The notes under the pieces are model-generated. The model saw only the letters and a program-made list of their open reading frames with translations. It made no database searches and had not been told where the DNA came from. From the NCBI RefSeq assembly GCF_034480035.2, contig NZ_CP118754.2, positions 110,119-174,118 of the forward strand: a DNA stretch of 64,000 nucleotides, written 5' to 3'. The translations under genes and the position numbers were made by a program. This document shows positions 8,752 through 18,783 of the stretch, in pieces; within the stretch, counting starts at the first letter, position 1, and each line of letters starts with the position of its first letter. The DNA comes from Methanosphaera sp. ISO3-F5 (GTDB lineage Archaea; Methanobacteriota; Methanobacteria; Methanobacteriales; Methanobacteriaceae).

Positions 8752-9726
8752 ATGCAAAAAAAAGTATCACTCTCACTAGATGAAGACGTCTGGACCGAAT
8801 ACATAGAAAAATTAGAACAAAACACAGGAGTAAAAAAAGGAAAAGGACACATCGGACCAACAATAGAAAAATTAATCAGAGAATACTACCTAAACGAACC
8901 ACAACAAAACAACCCAGAACAAGAAGAAACCATACAACAACAAAAACAACAAATAACACAACTACAAGAAACAATACAAAAAATACAAACAGAAAACACA
9001 CAACTCCAAAAAGAAACACAAAAACCAAGCATAACACCAGAAGAAAAACAACAACTAGAAACACAGCTAAACACACTACAAACAAGATACAATACACTAC
9101 AGCAACAACATAAAAATACAACACAAGAACTAGAAACACTTAAAACCAGCAATGACAACCAACAAACAGACAATCAACAAAAAATTCAAGAACTAACACT
9201 CACAAACCAAAATCTCATCACACAAAATACACAAAATCAAGAACAAATCACACAACTCCAACAGGAAAACCAAGAACTAAAAGAAGAAAACAAAACACTA
9301 ACAATACAATACGAAGTAGAACACCGAGCAAAAGCAGAAGCAGAAATAGAAAGAGATAAACTAGATGGAGAAAAAACAGTACTAAATATGAGAATAGCAA
9401 CATTGGAAGAAACTAAAGATAACTTAAATGAAACCATCAGAAGTCAGAAAGATGATCTTAGACTAAAAACAGAAGACACAGACAAACTAAGGCGTGACTA
9501 TGATAACATACGGGACGAACTAGAAACCAAACGAAAAGAATACACCAGGGTATCTAATGAGAAAAACCATTCTGATGAAAGACAAAGACAATTACAGGAA
9601 GAAGTAAATGCATTAGAAGTCAAAGAGAACAATTATAAACAAATACTAAGACAACTAGACAGTATGAGCTTTATGGACAGGATACTTGGAAGATATCCTG
9701 AAGACATAAAAGAACTAAAAGGTTGA
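8752..9726 (+). CDS. Long coiled-coil protein with N-terminal DNA-binding domain
   Basis: A 324-residue protein with AGGAGGATC before the ATG. Residues 1-48 (QKKVSLSLDEDVWTEYIEKL, then GPTIEKLIREYYL) fit a ribbon-helix-helix fold. Residues 55-300 are an almost unbroken coiled coil, first Gln/Asn/Thr-rich (QQKQQITQLQETIQK) and then charged. The tail LDSMSFMDRILGRYPEDIKEL may be a small interaction motif. It has no ATPase or nuclease motif. Lying right beside a 600-bp array of 11-bp repeats, it is the natural candidate to bind that array and bridge DNA, as a ParB/ParR- or SegB-like centromere protein would; this is inference. Confidence 0.75.
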   Translation: MQKKVSLSLDEDVWTEYIEKLEQNTGVKKGKGHIGPTIEKLIREYYLNEPQQNNPEQEETIQQQKQQITQLQETIQKIQTENTQLQKETQKPSITPEEKQQLETQLNTLQTRYNTLQQQHKNTTQELETLKTSNDNQQTDNQQKIQELTLTNQNLITQNTQNQEQITQLQQENQELKEENKTLTIQYEVEHRAKAEAEIERDKLDGEKTVLNMRIATLEETKDNLNETIRSQKDDLRLKTEDTDKLRRDYDNIRDELETKRKEYTRVSNEKNHSDERQRQLQEEVNALEVKENNYKQILRQLDSMSFMDRILGRYPEDIKELKG

Positions 9727-10020
9727 AATTAACAATTAGTTCTTTTATTATTCCTTAAATCATTAATTCTTATTCTATTGTTTTTCATATTATAATCTAT
9801 ATAAATCTATTTTTTTACATCAGTTAATATAGCCCTCTTTTATTAGATTTAATAAAATTAATAACCCTAATTGAATTATGGTAAAAAGTATTTATATTTT
9901 TATAATATTACCTTATATTACCTCTTTTAAATCATCTTACTTTTAAATATTATAGTTTTAAAAAATTTTCTTGTCATAATCTGTTTTAAATTTCCATAAA
10001 TATGGTATGGGATAATTTGT
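9727..10020. other. AT-rich intergenic region
   Basis: No credible gene. It holds two or three isolated TTACC motifs near 9910-9930, otherwise nothing recognisable. Confidence 0.6.
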
Positions 10021-10600
10021 ATTGTGCTACACTTTTTTGCTTGTAGCACATTACTATTTTTTAACAACAGAACAATAAAATGTGCCACAATTATAAAAAA
10101 GGCTACAAAATATTTGGTGAAAACTTCTCGGTATCTTTTGTGCTACATATATGTTGTGTGCTACATTATAATTGTCTGTTCCACATTTTTTCGTGTGTGC
10201 TACAATATCTGTAAATGTGCTACTCTTTGGTTTTGTGCTACATTTTTAATATTTGTGCTACTTTATATTTTTGTGCTACAATTTTGGATTTGAGGCTACC
10301 TTTTTTTATTGTGCTACATTAATGATTTTTTGTTCCACATTTATATTTTGTGCTACATTTTTCATGAATGTGCCACCATTAGTTTTTGTGCTACATTTTT
10401 AGTATTTGTTCCACATATTTTTAATCGTAGCACAATATCTGTAAACGAATAATTGTAGAACAATTATTTTTTGTGGCACACCATGGGTTTCTAAAGAATT
10501 ATGAAAAATTAACTTTTGTGCTACAATATTTTTTCGTAGCCTGTTTATGTGATAATAAAATGTAGCACAACATGCTATCGTAGCACATTATGGTTATGTT
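10021..10600 (-). repeat. TGTAGCACA motif cluster III, mostly reverse orientation
   Basis: About 27 copies. From 10022 to about 10420 nearly all read TGTGCTACA or its variants TGTGCCACA and TGTTCCACA, opposite to clusters I and early II. The last few (about 10436-10595) read TGTAGCACA again. Spacing is about 15-30 bp. Reading frames here are artefacts of the repeat. The following stretch to 10930 holds nothing recognisable. Confidence 0.85.
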
Positions 10601-10930
10601 TAACTTTCAGCAAAATACATAATAACAGATAAAGTAATTATATTCAGCAATTCACAGTTACTCATTAATAATTAATCTGTAAAATAAATTCGGTTAAGAT
10701 AATAAGATCTATATTTGTTAAAAAAAATGTGATAGTTGATTAAGGAAAAAAATAAACCAAATCATACTATAATATCTTTACAATTATTGGCAATAATTAC
10801 TGTGGCTAATTTACTTATACGTATGATGATGGAATTAAGGTATACTTATTGTTTATTTAATATAAATTCTTTTTATTTAAAATTAGATTTTAATATGAAT
10901 AGGAGGAAAAAGGGGGTGGTGGTTAATGGT

Positions 10931-12061
10931 TTAATCTTTTGTATTTATTTTATCTATTGCTTTTTGTCCTTCTATGGCAATATTGCTGAAAGTGTTGATG
11001 GTTTCCTGCATCTTAGGAAGTGCTTCCTGTTTGAATGTGCTGATGTCTTCGATAGCAGCTAATGCTTCATTGAATGAGGTTTGAAGAACTTCTGGTGATA
11101 TGGCTGTTTCGGTACTTAATTTCTGTATCTGACTTCCCTGATCTCTTATTATCCGTGTTGTTGAACTGATAATGTCTTCTGTTGTTGAGTTAAGCATGTT
11201 AATCTTGTCTAGTGCAATTTTCTGGTTGTATAATGAACTTGCCACCATGATTCCTGTTCTTAGTGCGGTGACTGTAACATTCTTAGCTCGGTCAATTCCT
11301 CTGATTAGTTCCTTGTTATTTCTTCTGACAACATTTAATGAGACTATTCCCTGTTGGTTTATGACGATCATCTGTTGCATGTCCATTATTCTCTGTCTGA
11401 GTGGGAATAATATTTCTTCACTTACTATGTCAATTTTTTCCTGTTCTATTCCCTTTATTTTTGCTTCTTCTATTTGTGCTTCAATTGATGCATCCATTTG
11501 TTTTCCTAATTCTATATCTGTCATTAATTTTTTTGTCACTTCTCTTAGGTTGGATTCTTCTGATAAGAGGGTGACATTATCATTTTTTAATACTCGGTTG
11601 CTCTGGTCTAATGATTTGATAATATTGGCTATGACTGTTTCTGCTGTTTCATATTTTTCGAAGTATTTTTTCACTGGGTCAAAGAATTTGCTCATTATTC
11701 CATTGTTAGCCCAATCGACAGCTGATGGATCTAATTCTTTTACCTGTTTGTTTAGTTCTAATAGTTTGTCGCTAACATTTTTTGATTCGGTACCGCCGTG
11801 GCTGTAATTTTTTAGCTGAGTGTTTAGTAATGCCTGGTTTTTTTCTGTGGATTTTTTGATTGGTTCTGATCCAAAGTTTTCTATTGATTTTATTATACTT
11901 TCTCTTTCATTAATGTCTTCTATGTCCATTTCAAATATTGCGACTGCATTATTATCTGCTTGTGTCCTTATTTTTTCTGTTGGTAATTTGGATTTTTCTT
12001 CTTCTAATGTTTTTTCTACATCTTCTTCTATATCATCTATATCTAATGAGAATTCTGCCAT
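10931..12061 (-). CDS. TelA / toxic anion resistance family protein
   Basis: A 376-residue, highly helical cytoplasmic protein. The region from about residue 110 to 370 has TelA features: the SEESNLREVTKKLMTDIELG segment, PLRQRIMDMQQMIVINQQGI, LNVVRRNNKELIRGIDRAKN and VTALRTGIMVASSLYNQK. TelA proteins are linked to tellurite and membrane-stress tolerance, though the mechanism is unsettled. ATG at 12061 is chosen because AGGTGAGT lies 3-4 bp before it; a GTG three codons upstream would overlap that site. The upstream gene ends 15 bp away, so the two form an operon, the usual telA-xpaC pairing. Confidence 0.88.
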   Translation of the reverse strand: MAEFSLDIDDIEEDVEKTLEEEKSKLPTEKIRTQADNNAVAIFEMDIEDINERESIIKSIENFGSEPIKKSTEKNQALLNTQLKNYSHGGTESKNVSDKLLELNKQVKELDPSAVDWANNGIMSKFFDPVKKYFEKYETAETVIANIIKSLDQSNRVLKNDNVTLLSEESNLREVTKKLMTDIELGKQMDASIEAQIEEAKIKGIEQEKIDIVSEEILFPLRQRIMDMQQMIVINQQGIVSLNVVRRNNKELIRGIDRAKNVTVTALRTGIMVASSLYNQKIALDKINMLNSTTEDIISSTTRIIRDQGSQIQKLSTETAISPEVLQTSFNEALAAIEDISTFKQEALPKMQETINTFSNIAIEGQKAIDKINTKD

Positions 12062-12076
12062 TATACTCACCTTTTT

Positions 12077-13309
12077 TTATTCATATTTGTTTATATCGTT
12101 AATTAAGTTTTCCATATCATCTACTAAGTTTTTAATATTTTCGTCAGATTTATCGTCTTCATGGATGTTAAGTATTAATTCTACTGTTAGTTTTTCCATT
12201 TCTTCATTTATTGAATTTATATTGTTTATTCTTTCAATTAGTTCTTCTTCTACTTGTTGTGATGGTTCTGATGTGTAATTTATTAGGTCTAGGCCTGAAT
12301 TGTATAGGTTGTATACGTTTTCGTGTGAATTATCTACTACGCTTAGGAAGCGGTTGCTTGTCAGATTGCCTGTGCCGAAGTGTTCTTTTATTAATTCTCT
12401 GACCTTTTTTTCCTTTGAGTCAAATATTTTCTTCAAGTCGTTTAATTGGTTTTCATAATAGTTTCCTACATCTTTGTCTAATTTTTTGTTGTGTCCTGTG
12501 ATGTTTATTTGTGGATTATCCACGTGGTGATGGAATTCATCACAATCGTAATTGAATGATATCATGCTCATTCCTGATAGTATTAGGGAGGATATTCCTA
12601 ATCCTATTACTAGGCCAAGACTGCGTATGGTGAATGGCAGGATATTTAATAGTATTATTAGTATTATCCAGATTAGTTCAAAAATGTATCCGGTAATCTG
12701 GTATGGCCTTGAATATTTATTACCGTAATAAATAAAAGCAACACCATTCAGGAATGGTATGAATGATGAAATAAACATTATTAAACTAAGAAATTTATGG
12801 TTCAGTTTTTTATAGTTGCTTCTATTTAGGATTATTTTGTATTCTGAAATTATCATCACTGATCGGACTATGGATATGATGAGTGATAGAAATACTAAGC
12901 TAAATGTTAAAGCTGAAGGTCCCATGATTAGGTGGAATATTATTGGTATTTCATATATTAATCCTTCTATAATCCAGCTTTTCTTAGATGTTTTTTTACC
13001 GGCTAAAAAGATTCCGAAACCGTTAATAAAAGGTATGAATGAAAAAATTACCCATAAGAGATTAAATATTTTGTTTCCATCATTTCGTGGGGTTGGCCTG
13101 TTTGGAATATCTGATTTTTCCGTGGTGCTGTTATTGTCTGTTTTTATGGTAGAGCCAACAACATCATATATTTTACTGTTATTTAAATCTATGTTGAAGC
13201 GTTGGTTCAGAATATCTGTAATAACGTTGGTATTAAACCTTGTGCCGCATATGGGACAAACATTATCAGAATCTTCACAATCATATCCACATTTAAGACA
13301 TTTCTTCAT
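12077..13309 (-). CDS. XpaC-like membrane protein with N-terminal zinc ribbon
   Basis: A 410-residue protein. Residues 1-25 are a zinc ribbon with two CxxC knuckles (CLKCGYDCED, CPICGTRF). Residues 75-250 contain about six hydrophobic segments in two similar blocks (each with a SFIPF(I/L)NG core), suggesting an internal duplication. Residues 275-410 form a soluble helical tail (NYYENQLNDLKKIFDSKEKK) resembling XpaC, the usual partner of TelA. It is first in the telA operon. Its exact role is unknown; membrane-stress protection is the usual proposal for the pair. Confidence 0.65.
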   Translation of the reverse strand: MKKCLKCGYDCEDSDNVCPICGTRFNTNVITDILNQRFNIDLNNSKIYDVVGSTIKTDNNSTTEKSDIPNRPTPRNDGNKIFNLLWVIFSFIPFINGFGIFLAGKKTSKKSWIIEGLIYEIPIIFHLIMGPSALTFSLVFLSLIISIVRSVMIISEYKIILNRSNYKKLNHKFLSLIMFISSFIPFLNGVAFIYYGNKYSRPYQITGYIFELIWIILIILLNILPFTIRSLGLVIGLGISSLILSGMSMISFNYDCDEFHHHVDNPQINITGHNKKLDKDVGNYYENQLNDLKKIFDSKEKKVRELIKEHFGTGNLTSNRFLSVVDNSHENVYNLYNSGLDLINYTSEPSQQVEEELIERINNINSINEEMEKLTVELILNIHEDDKSDENIKNLVDDMENLINDINKYE

Positions 13310-13690
13310 CTACTCACCCCGTTACATTTATTATCCTTACTTCCATTTTTATAATTTGTAAGTATATAAAACTTTTAGAGATTCTATGATATATTGTATG
13401 GCTATGCTAGGGGCTTGTTATTATTGAATAATAATTATTTACATGTAAAGTTTATGTGTAGTAAAATATGGGATAATATAGGTGGTGTTATTTTCTATAC
13501 AAAAATGGAAAATAGTATAATAATGATAATATTCTTACCCTATGATTATAAATTGTCTGTTATTGGTTGGATAAATAAATATAACCTTTATATTTATCCT
13601 GAACAATGATTATATTTTATAACAAAAAATTAGTAATATTAATATATATTGAAGTAATAAAATAATAATTGGTGAAAATCAAAAAAAATA
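13310..13690. other. Intergenic region without recognisable gene
   Basis: AT-rich DNA between divergent genes. A short open frame at 13394-13609 has no ribosome binding site or protein-like composition. I see no clear regulatory element. Confidence 0.5.
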
Positions 13691-13692
13691 TT

Positions 13693-14067
13693 ATGAAATA
13701 CACAATCAAAATTCAAAAAAACAGATCGATCCACCTGCCACTAAAAATCAGAAACAAAATAAAAACTGAAGAATTAAACAAGGTAGAATGGACACTAAGC
13801 CACAACAACAACACAATACAAATAAAATTCATAAAAGAAACTAAAACACCACCAGATAAAATATCAGGAAACACCCAGAAAATATACAGAAACATATACA
13901 CACAATCAACAATAAAAGTACCAAACATAATCTACAACCATCTAAACTGTAAAACACTAGACTATATCATTCTAGAAATAAAAGACAAGCACATACACGT
14001 AAACACACAAAAAAGAACCCAACTAGCAGAAATATCAGCACTAATAAAAAACAAGGAGAAAAAATAA
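13693..14067 (+). CDS. AbrB-like two-repeat antitoxin of a PIN system
   Basis: About 124 residues, basic. Two AbrB-type units are visible: residues 1-45 (KYTIKIQKNRSIHLPLKIRN) and 75-110 (YTQSTIKVPNIIYNHLNCKT), each with the beta strand and (L/V)P turn. I start it at ATG 13693, where the beta hairpin begins; GTG 13672 and TTG 13669 are alternatives. Its stop codon overlaps the start of the PIN gene by one base, so the two are co-translated as antitoxin and toxin. It resembles the orphan protein at 222. Confidence 0.65.
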   Translation: MKYTIKIQKNRSIHLPLKIRNKIKTEELNKVEWTLSHNNNTIQIKFIKETKTPPDKISGNTQKIYRNIYTQSTIKVPNIIYNHLNCKTLDYIILEIKDKHIHVNTQKRTQLAEISALIKNKEKK

Positions 14068-14507
14068 TGCTTAAAATAATAATAAACTATGACTTCCTAG
14101 AAGCACTAATATTCGAAGAAAACAAAAACCACGAAACAGCCAACAAAATAGCAAACACAATACAAAAAGATCATTTCCTATACATACCATGCCATGTTCT
14201 ATTTAACATAATGAAAAAATTAGACAAATACGACCATGAAACAAACATCAAATTTCTAGAAAATATCCAAATGACTACAAGAATCGACTACCAAAACAAC
14301 AAACAAATATTCCAGAGCGCATATGAACTATACAAATCAAACAACTCATTAACACTACTAGATTGCATAACAATCAAATACATGCAATCAAAACAAATAA
14401 AACACATAATATCATTCAACCAACAATTCGACCAAATAAAAAAAATAAAACGATTATATAAACTAGATGAATATAACCCAAAACGCTTAAACTTCAACAC
14501 GTACTAA
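14067..14507 (+). CDS. PIN-domain protein, VapC-like toxin
   Basis: A 146-residue PIN fold: first strand LKIIINYDFLEALIF, conserved middle YIPCHVLFNIMKKL, and the last acidic segment TLLDCITIKYMQ followed by HIISFNQQFDQI. The acidic residues are somewhat unusual: the first Asp is in NYD and the third in LLDC. Family members are metal-dependent RNases restrained by a partner antitoxin. A close relative, without a partner, lies at 62208; both end in a (L/Y)N(F/Y)(N/H)TY tail, so one arose from the other by duplication. Confidence 0.75.
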   Translation: MLKIIINYDFLEALIFEENKNHETANKIANTIQKDHFLYIPCHVLFNIMKKLDKYDHETNIKFLENIQMTTRIDYQNNKQIFQSAYELYKSNNSLTLLDCITIKYMQSKQIKHIISFNQQFDQIKKIKRLYKLDEYNPKRLNFNTY

Positions 14508-14799
14508 AAAAAATCAATAATTAATATTATAATATGCTGGTAGTAACTTGGATGAAACCCTGGAAAAATATGGGGAGGGGATTGGAAGTTTATTAATCTA
14601 TTCAATGATTAATTACGTATAATCGTCCTGAAGAAGAAATTCATAATCAGGAGGAACATATTAAAGAAAATTAAAATACTCTTGAAATGTTTTTTCCGTC
14701 TTCCATCATTATTTTTTTTTAAACTCTTTTTTAGTATTTGTTATCTATTAATTTTTCCGTGGTTTTGTATCGTTTTTTAAGGTAGCAATTATATTGGAA

Positions 14800-14812
14800 C
14801 ACATATAAATAT
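14800..14812 (+). promoter_or_regulatory. TATA box of the MFS gene
   Basis: CACATATAAATAT lies about 45 bp upstream of the transporter start, which itself follows TTAGGAGA. The rest of 14508-14857 contains no gene I can support. Confidence 0.5.
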
Positions 14813-14857
14813 TTCTTAACATAATAGTTATATTATGAAAGAGTTAGGAGACTGGTT

Positions 14858-16025
14858 ATGAAACATGAAAATATAATAATATATATAATGATGCTTGGAA
14901 CATTCGGAGTATTAAGCACAGAAATGGGAGTAGTTGGAATACTTCCCCAAATATCACAGTACTTTAACGTTGACATTACACAAGCAGGATTATTTGTAAG
15001 CCTATTTGCCCTAACAATAGCAATATGCGGAATATTCATGCCACTAGTATTTTCAAAATTCGACCGTAAAAAAAAGCTTCATACTAGTTCTAACAGTGTT
15101 CACAATTTTTTCAATAACCAGCGCATTCGTAACAGATTTCAACATAGCACTAATATGCAGAATAATACCAGCAATATTTCACCCAATATACTGTGGTCTA
15201 GCATTAACTGTAGCAGCCGAAATTGTTGAACCAGAAAAAGCACAAGATGCAGTAAGTAAAGTCATTATGGGCGTCTCAGCAGGGATGATAATTGGTGTTC
15301 CAATAACAACATTTATTGCAACAACTCTAGGATACCAGTATGCTATGCTATGGTTCAGTCTAGTGACATTCATAGCTTTAATTGCAACAATAATCTTTTT
15401 CCCAAGTCTTCCAGGAAAAAAACAATCCTATGGAAACCAGGTGAAAGTAGCAACCACAGGAGTATTTATAATATCAGTATTAGGAGTAATATTCTTAAAT
15501 GGAGGACTGTATACAGCATATGCATATATCTCAGAATTTTTAAATATGATAACTCATATTTTAGGATTTGAATTAAGCATAGTATTGTTTATATATGGTA
15601 TAGCTTCAATTATTGGAAATTGGCTTGGAGCCAAATTATTAAACAGTAACAGCAAAAAAACAGCACTGATCTTTCCAATAGTTTTTTCAATATTAATGAT
15701 AGGATTATTTATATTCAGCAGAGCTAAACTACCAGTAATAATCTTAATGTTTGCATGGGGAATTCTTGCAGGTATAGCTAACGATATTTCACAATACTGG
15801 ATGGTATCAGCAGCACCTGAAGCACCAGAATTTGCAAACGGAATATTCTTAAGCATGGGAAATGTTGGAGTTACTTTAGGTACCACGATTGCCGGAGCAG
15901 TAGTTGCAGGAATGGGAGTTCAGTATGTAATGATTGCTGCAATTATAGTAATGATAATAGACTTAATACTCTTATTTACCAGAACATACAAATATCCTAT
16001 TAAACAAATGGACAATTCCATATAA
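14858..16025 (+). pseudogene. MFS transporter (DHA1/AraJ-like), frameshifted
   Basis: Together the two frames encode a ~388-residue, 12-helix major facilitator. The first frame gives helices 1-2 and the loop FSKFDRKK (the A-motif region), then runs into a different frame at an eight-A run (15068-15075). With seven A the reading would continue as KSFILVLTVF into the second frame, which is intact to the end at 16025. Relatives export drugs, sugars or amino acids. Either the gene is a recent pseudogene, it is switched by slippage in the A-run, or the run length is an assembly error. The start follows TTAGGAGA. Confidence 0.85.
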
Positions 16026-16265
16026 AGATTCAAAAACGTAAAAATCACAAAAAAAAGTTTTAAAAAATCAAAAATGATAATTAATTGAATAATAACTCAC
16101 CATATTAATATCATTTTTTGATAAATTTTGCATTATATAATAATTTTTGGGGTTCTTAAGAATATAATATAATATGCTAACATAGACTAAATTATTAAAA
16201 GCAATCCTGTATTTTTACTTACACTACTTTTCCAGATAATTGAATCTTTATGGATAATTGTAAAC
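16026..16265. other. Intergenic region
   Basis: AT-rich, no gene. It contains ACTACTTTTCCAG...TTGAATCTTTATGGATAAT (16223-16258), which resembles a piece of the repeat found at 23105-23145 and 23730-23770. Confidence 0.4.
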
Positions 16266-16622
16266 TTAATCAAAATTTATACCAGATACATCAATCTCAC
16301 CAGACATTAACTTAGGTAATAATGTGTCCCGAAGTTTTGTAAGTTTTATATTCTCAAAACATATTCTTTCTTTGTCTTTTTGGATCCTATCCATAATATT
16401 TTCATATTTTATGAGAATATCTTTTTCTGGAATAATAATGTATTTTTCTAAATCCTTTTTAGGTAATGCTAGAACTGTTGTACCAGTAGCTACACTTCCA
16501 ACCATATAGTTATATCGGTATGTTAATAAGTTTTGGAACACATACTGTTTAGGTAATTTTAAATTACTTAATTTATACAAATGATGTGAAAATATTATTG
16601 TTTTTATAGAAAAATATAGCAT
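16266..16622 (-). pseudogene. Fragment of a type I restriction specificity subunit (HsdS)
   Basis: The 118-residue frame ends with the typical C-terminal half of a target recognition domain: MVGSVATGTTVLALPKKDLE, then IIIPEKDILIKYENIMDRIQ and the closing helix TKLRDTLLPKLMSGEIDVS. The first two thirds of an HsdS protein are missing, as are hsdM and hsdR. It looks like a decayed remnant, or a spare cassette for HsdS recombination; no second hsdS is in the window. Confidence 0.75.
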
Positions 16623-16952
16623 GACAAATATTAAAAAAACAAGACAATAGTTTCCCTAAACATTGTTTATAGAATAATGTTTTATGAAACTAAGCATTAA
16701 ACACGAATAATAATACTAAAGAAATGATTAAAAATAAAAAAAGAAAACAAAATAAATTGTACAAATAATAACAGATAATTACTACAATAAACAAATAACA
16801 TTATTAAAAAACTGAAAAGTAATCATTACATGTATATACCTAATAATTAAAAAAGAATAGAAAGGATGATTATATGTAATGGTATGATGTTCTTATATTT
16901 TACCATTATTTTATTTTTGAAGGGTGTGTGGTTGAATTAGTAGTCTTGTTTT
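16623..16952. other. Intergenic region
   Basis: AT-rich; no gene or clear signal seen. Confidence 0.5.
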
Positions 16953-18722
16953 TTAGAAGGTTCCTCCACCTCCGCCACCAAATCCTCCACTACCAGCCCT
17001 TCCAATTCCTGAAGTAGAAGTGTCTGTTCTTGATAATATATTGAATGAAGATTGCATAACAGCAAGACCTCCATGATATGTGAAGGATACTGCATTGTTA
17101 TTAAATGAATCATATTGTATTCTGTTTGTTTGGAAGTATTTTCTCATGTTTTTTGTTGCATTATCTGCGCATCCAAGTGCTGTGGCATATACTAGGTATC
17201 TTCCCCATACGTGTACTGATGATGGTGGTCTTTGGCTGATTAGACTGTAGTCTTTTATGTATCGTTCAAAGTTTTTCCATTTATGATATGTCTCTTTTCC
17301 CTGTGGTGTCCGTCTTCCAACAACAAATTTTGGAATAAAAAACAATAATATAGCAAATACCATCATAAGCATCATTAATACAGCCATTAATTCCAGAATG
17401 AACATTGATGGTATAAGTTTAAAGAATATTACAATAAATATAATTATTACTATTAAAAAATACGTACGTCGTATTTTTTGTAAGACTTTCAATCCCTGAT
17501 CATCAAAATATTTTTCAACATATGAATCGGGAATTTCCTCTTTGGCCTGTTTTATCCACGTGTTTCTGAAATTCTGGAATGCCATACGATCTGATCTTAC
17601 TATATCTCCAAGGAATATGTCACCATTTACTGCATTGGATGATAAAAATCCTATTATTATTTTTTCATGTTCTTTCAAGGTGGTTGTATCTTTATTGGTA
17701 CATCTGATAATTGTATCATCATTGGAATACAATATTTTAAAGTAGTTTTTATCTATTAGGTCAAGTATTGTTGCATACATTGCATCATTACCTATATTTT
17801 TAAGTTTTCCTCTTGTAATTGCATATACCTGTACTGGAGATTCATGTGTAGGAAGATCATACTCATACTTTGCATTATAATCTATTTTTGGTTCTCTGCC
17901 ATACAATCCATAGATTCCTATTGGAATGATTGTGAGTATACTTAATGCTGTGAAGAAAAATGTTACTCTGATATTATCATAATATTTTCCTTGAGCATAA
18001 TCATTGTTCTTGTCTTTTTTTTCTGAGTAATAATTTTGGTCTTGTTCTATGAGTTCTCTTGCATCACCTTTTATGTGTTGAGCATATATTGCATGTTTGA
18101 AATTGTCTTTAGGCATTATTAATCTCTGTTCAAATGATATGTGTGCACCAATGTTTTCCAGTTTAGCAGTTAATGTATCCTCACTCGTCCACTGGCTTAA
18201 GATAACATTATCCTCGGGGTTGTTCCAGTATTTTACATATTCCTTAGTGTATGGTATGTGAATGGTAGATTCCAGGTAATCTACACTTGTATTCCATTCA
18301 CCACCCCAAGTCATATACTGCAATTCTGCTATATCATTATAAACTTTCAAACCTTTATCTATTGTATACTTGTATGTTACTGATACCTTTGCATCGCGTG
18401 TTTTCTGTGTTTTAGCCCTATCACTGTAGAGCCATACCCTAAGCTTTGTACAATTGCCATACCTTATTACCTCTAATTTATTATAGTATCCTGGAGTTTC
18501 TACTGAAATATTTCGTATTGTCTGATTTTGATTAAGTGGAATATCTCTGAATACTCCATTAACCCTTCCCTGAATATTATATATTATTTCTTCCATGATT
18601 ACTGTTGAACCATCTTCTTTTACTGTGATATCCTTAATAACTGATGGTATGGTAAAATCACCTTCAGTTGCCAGAGATATGGGCATTAACATAAACAGTA
18701 AAATCAATGATAATACTAACAT
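16953..18722 (-). CDS. DUF2207 membrane protein
   Basis: About 589 residues. An N-terminal signal segment (MLVLSLILLFMLMPISLA) leads to an extracellular domain of DUF2207 type (IPSVIKDITVKEDGSTVIME). A transmembrane segment near residue 265 is followed by GREPKIDYNAKYEYDLP, a cytoplasmic part, two more hydrophobic segments near 425-475, and a glycine-rich end GSGGFGGGGGGTF. I start at ATG 18722 because AGGAAAA precedes it and it gives a normal signal peptide; a TTG 11 codons upstream is less likely. The gene follows a closely similar paralogue with a 61-bp gap. Function is unknown. Confidence 0.85.
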   Translation of the reverse strand: MLVLSLILLFMLMPISLATEGDFTIPSVIKDITVKEDGSTVIMEEIIYNIQGRVNGVFRDIPLNQNQTIRNISVETPGYYNKLEVIRYGNCTKLRVWLYSDRAKTQKTRDAKVSVTYKYTIDKGLKVYNDIAELQYMTWGGEWNTSVDYLESTIHIPYTKEYVKYWNNPEDNVILSQWTSEDTLTAKLENIGAHISFEQRLIMPKDNFKHAIYAQHIKGDARELIEQDQNYYSEKKDKNNDYAQGKYYDNIRVTFFFTALSILTIIPIGIYGLYGREPKIDYNAKYEYDLPTHESPVQVYAITRGKLKNIGNDAMYATILDLIDKNYFKILYSNDDTIIRCTNKDTTTLKEHEKIIIGFLSSNAVNGDIFLGDIVRSDRMAFQNFRNTWIKQAKEEIPDSYVEKYFDDQGLKVLQKIRRTYFLIVIIIFIVIFFKLIPSMFILELMAVLMMLMMVFAILLFFIPKFVVGRRTPQGKETYHKWKNFERYIKDYSLISQRPPSSVHVWGRYLVYATALGCADNATKNMRKYFQTNRIQYDSFNNNAVSFTYHGGLAVMQSSFNILSRTDTSTSGIGRAGSGGFGGGGGGTF

Positions 18723-18783
18723 TTTTCCTGCATTTATACTAACACACTCTCCCAACTATTGTAATTTTGAGGAGGATTTTTTT

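Noticed and set aside
8876..9173. Val/Phe/Cys-rich frames opposite the coiled-coil gene
   Set aside because: Shadows of the Gln/Lys-rich codons of the real gene.
10736..11062. 108-residue frame overlapping the end of telA
   Set aside because: Overlaps a clear gene on the other strand and has no matching features.
11172..12402. Ser/Ile-rich frames opposite telA and xpaC
   Set aside because: Antisense shadows of helical, charged proteins; no ribosome binding sites.
16266..16622. Active type I restriction system
   Set aside because: Only the last third of an HsdS protein is present; no hsdM or hsdR in the window.
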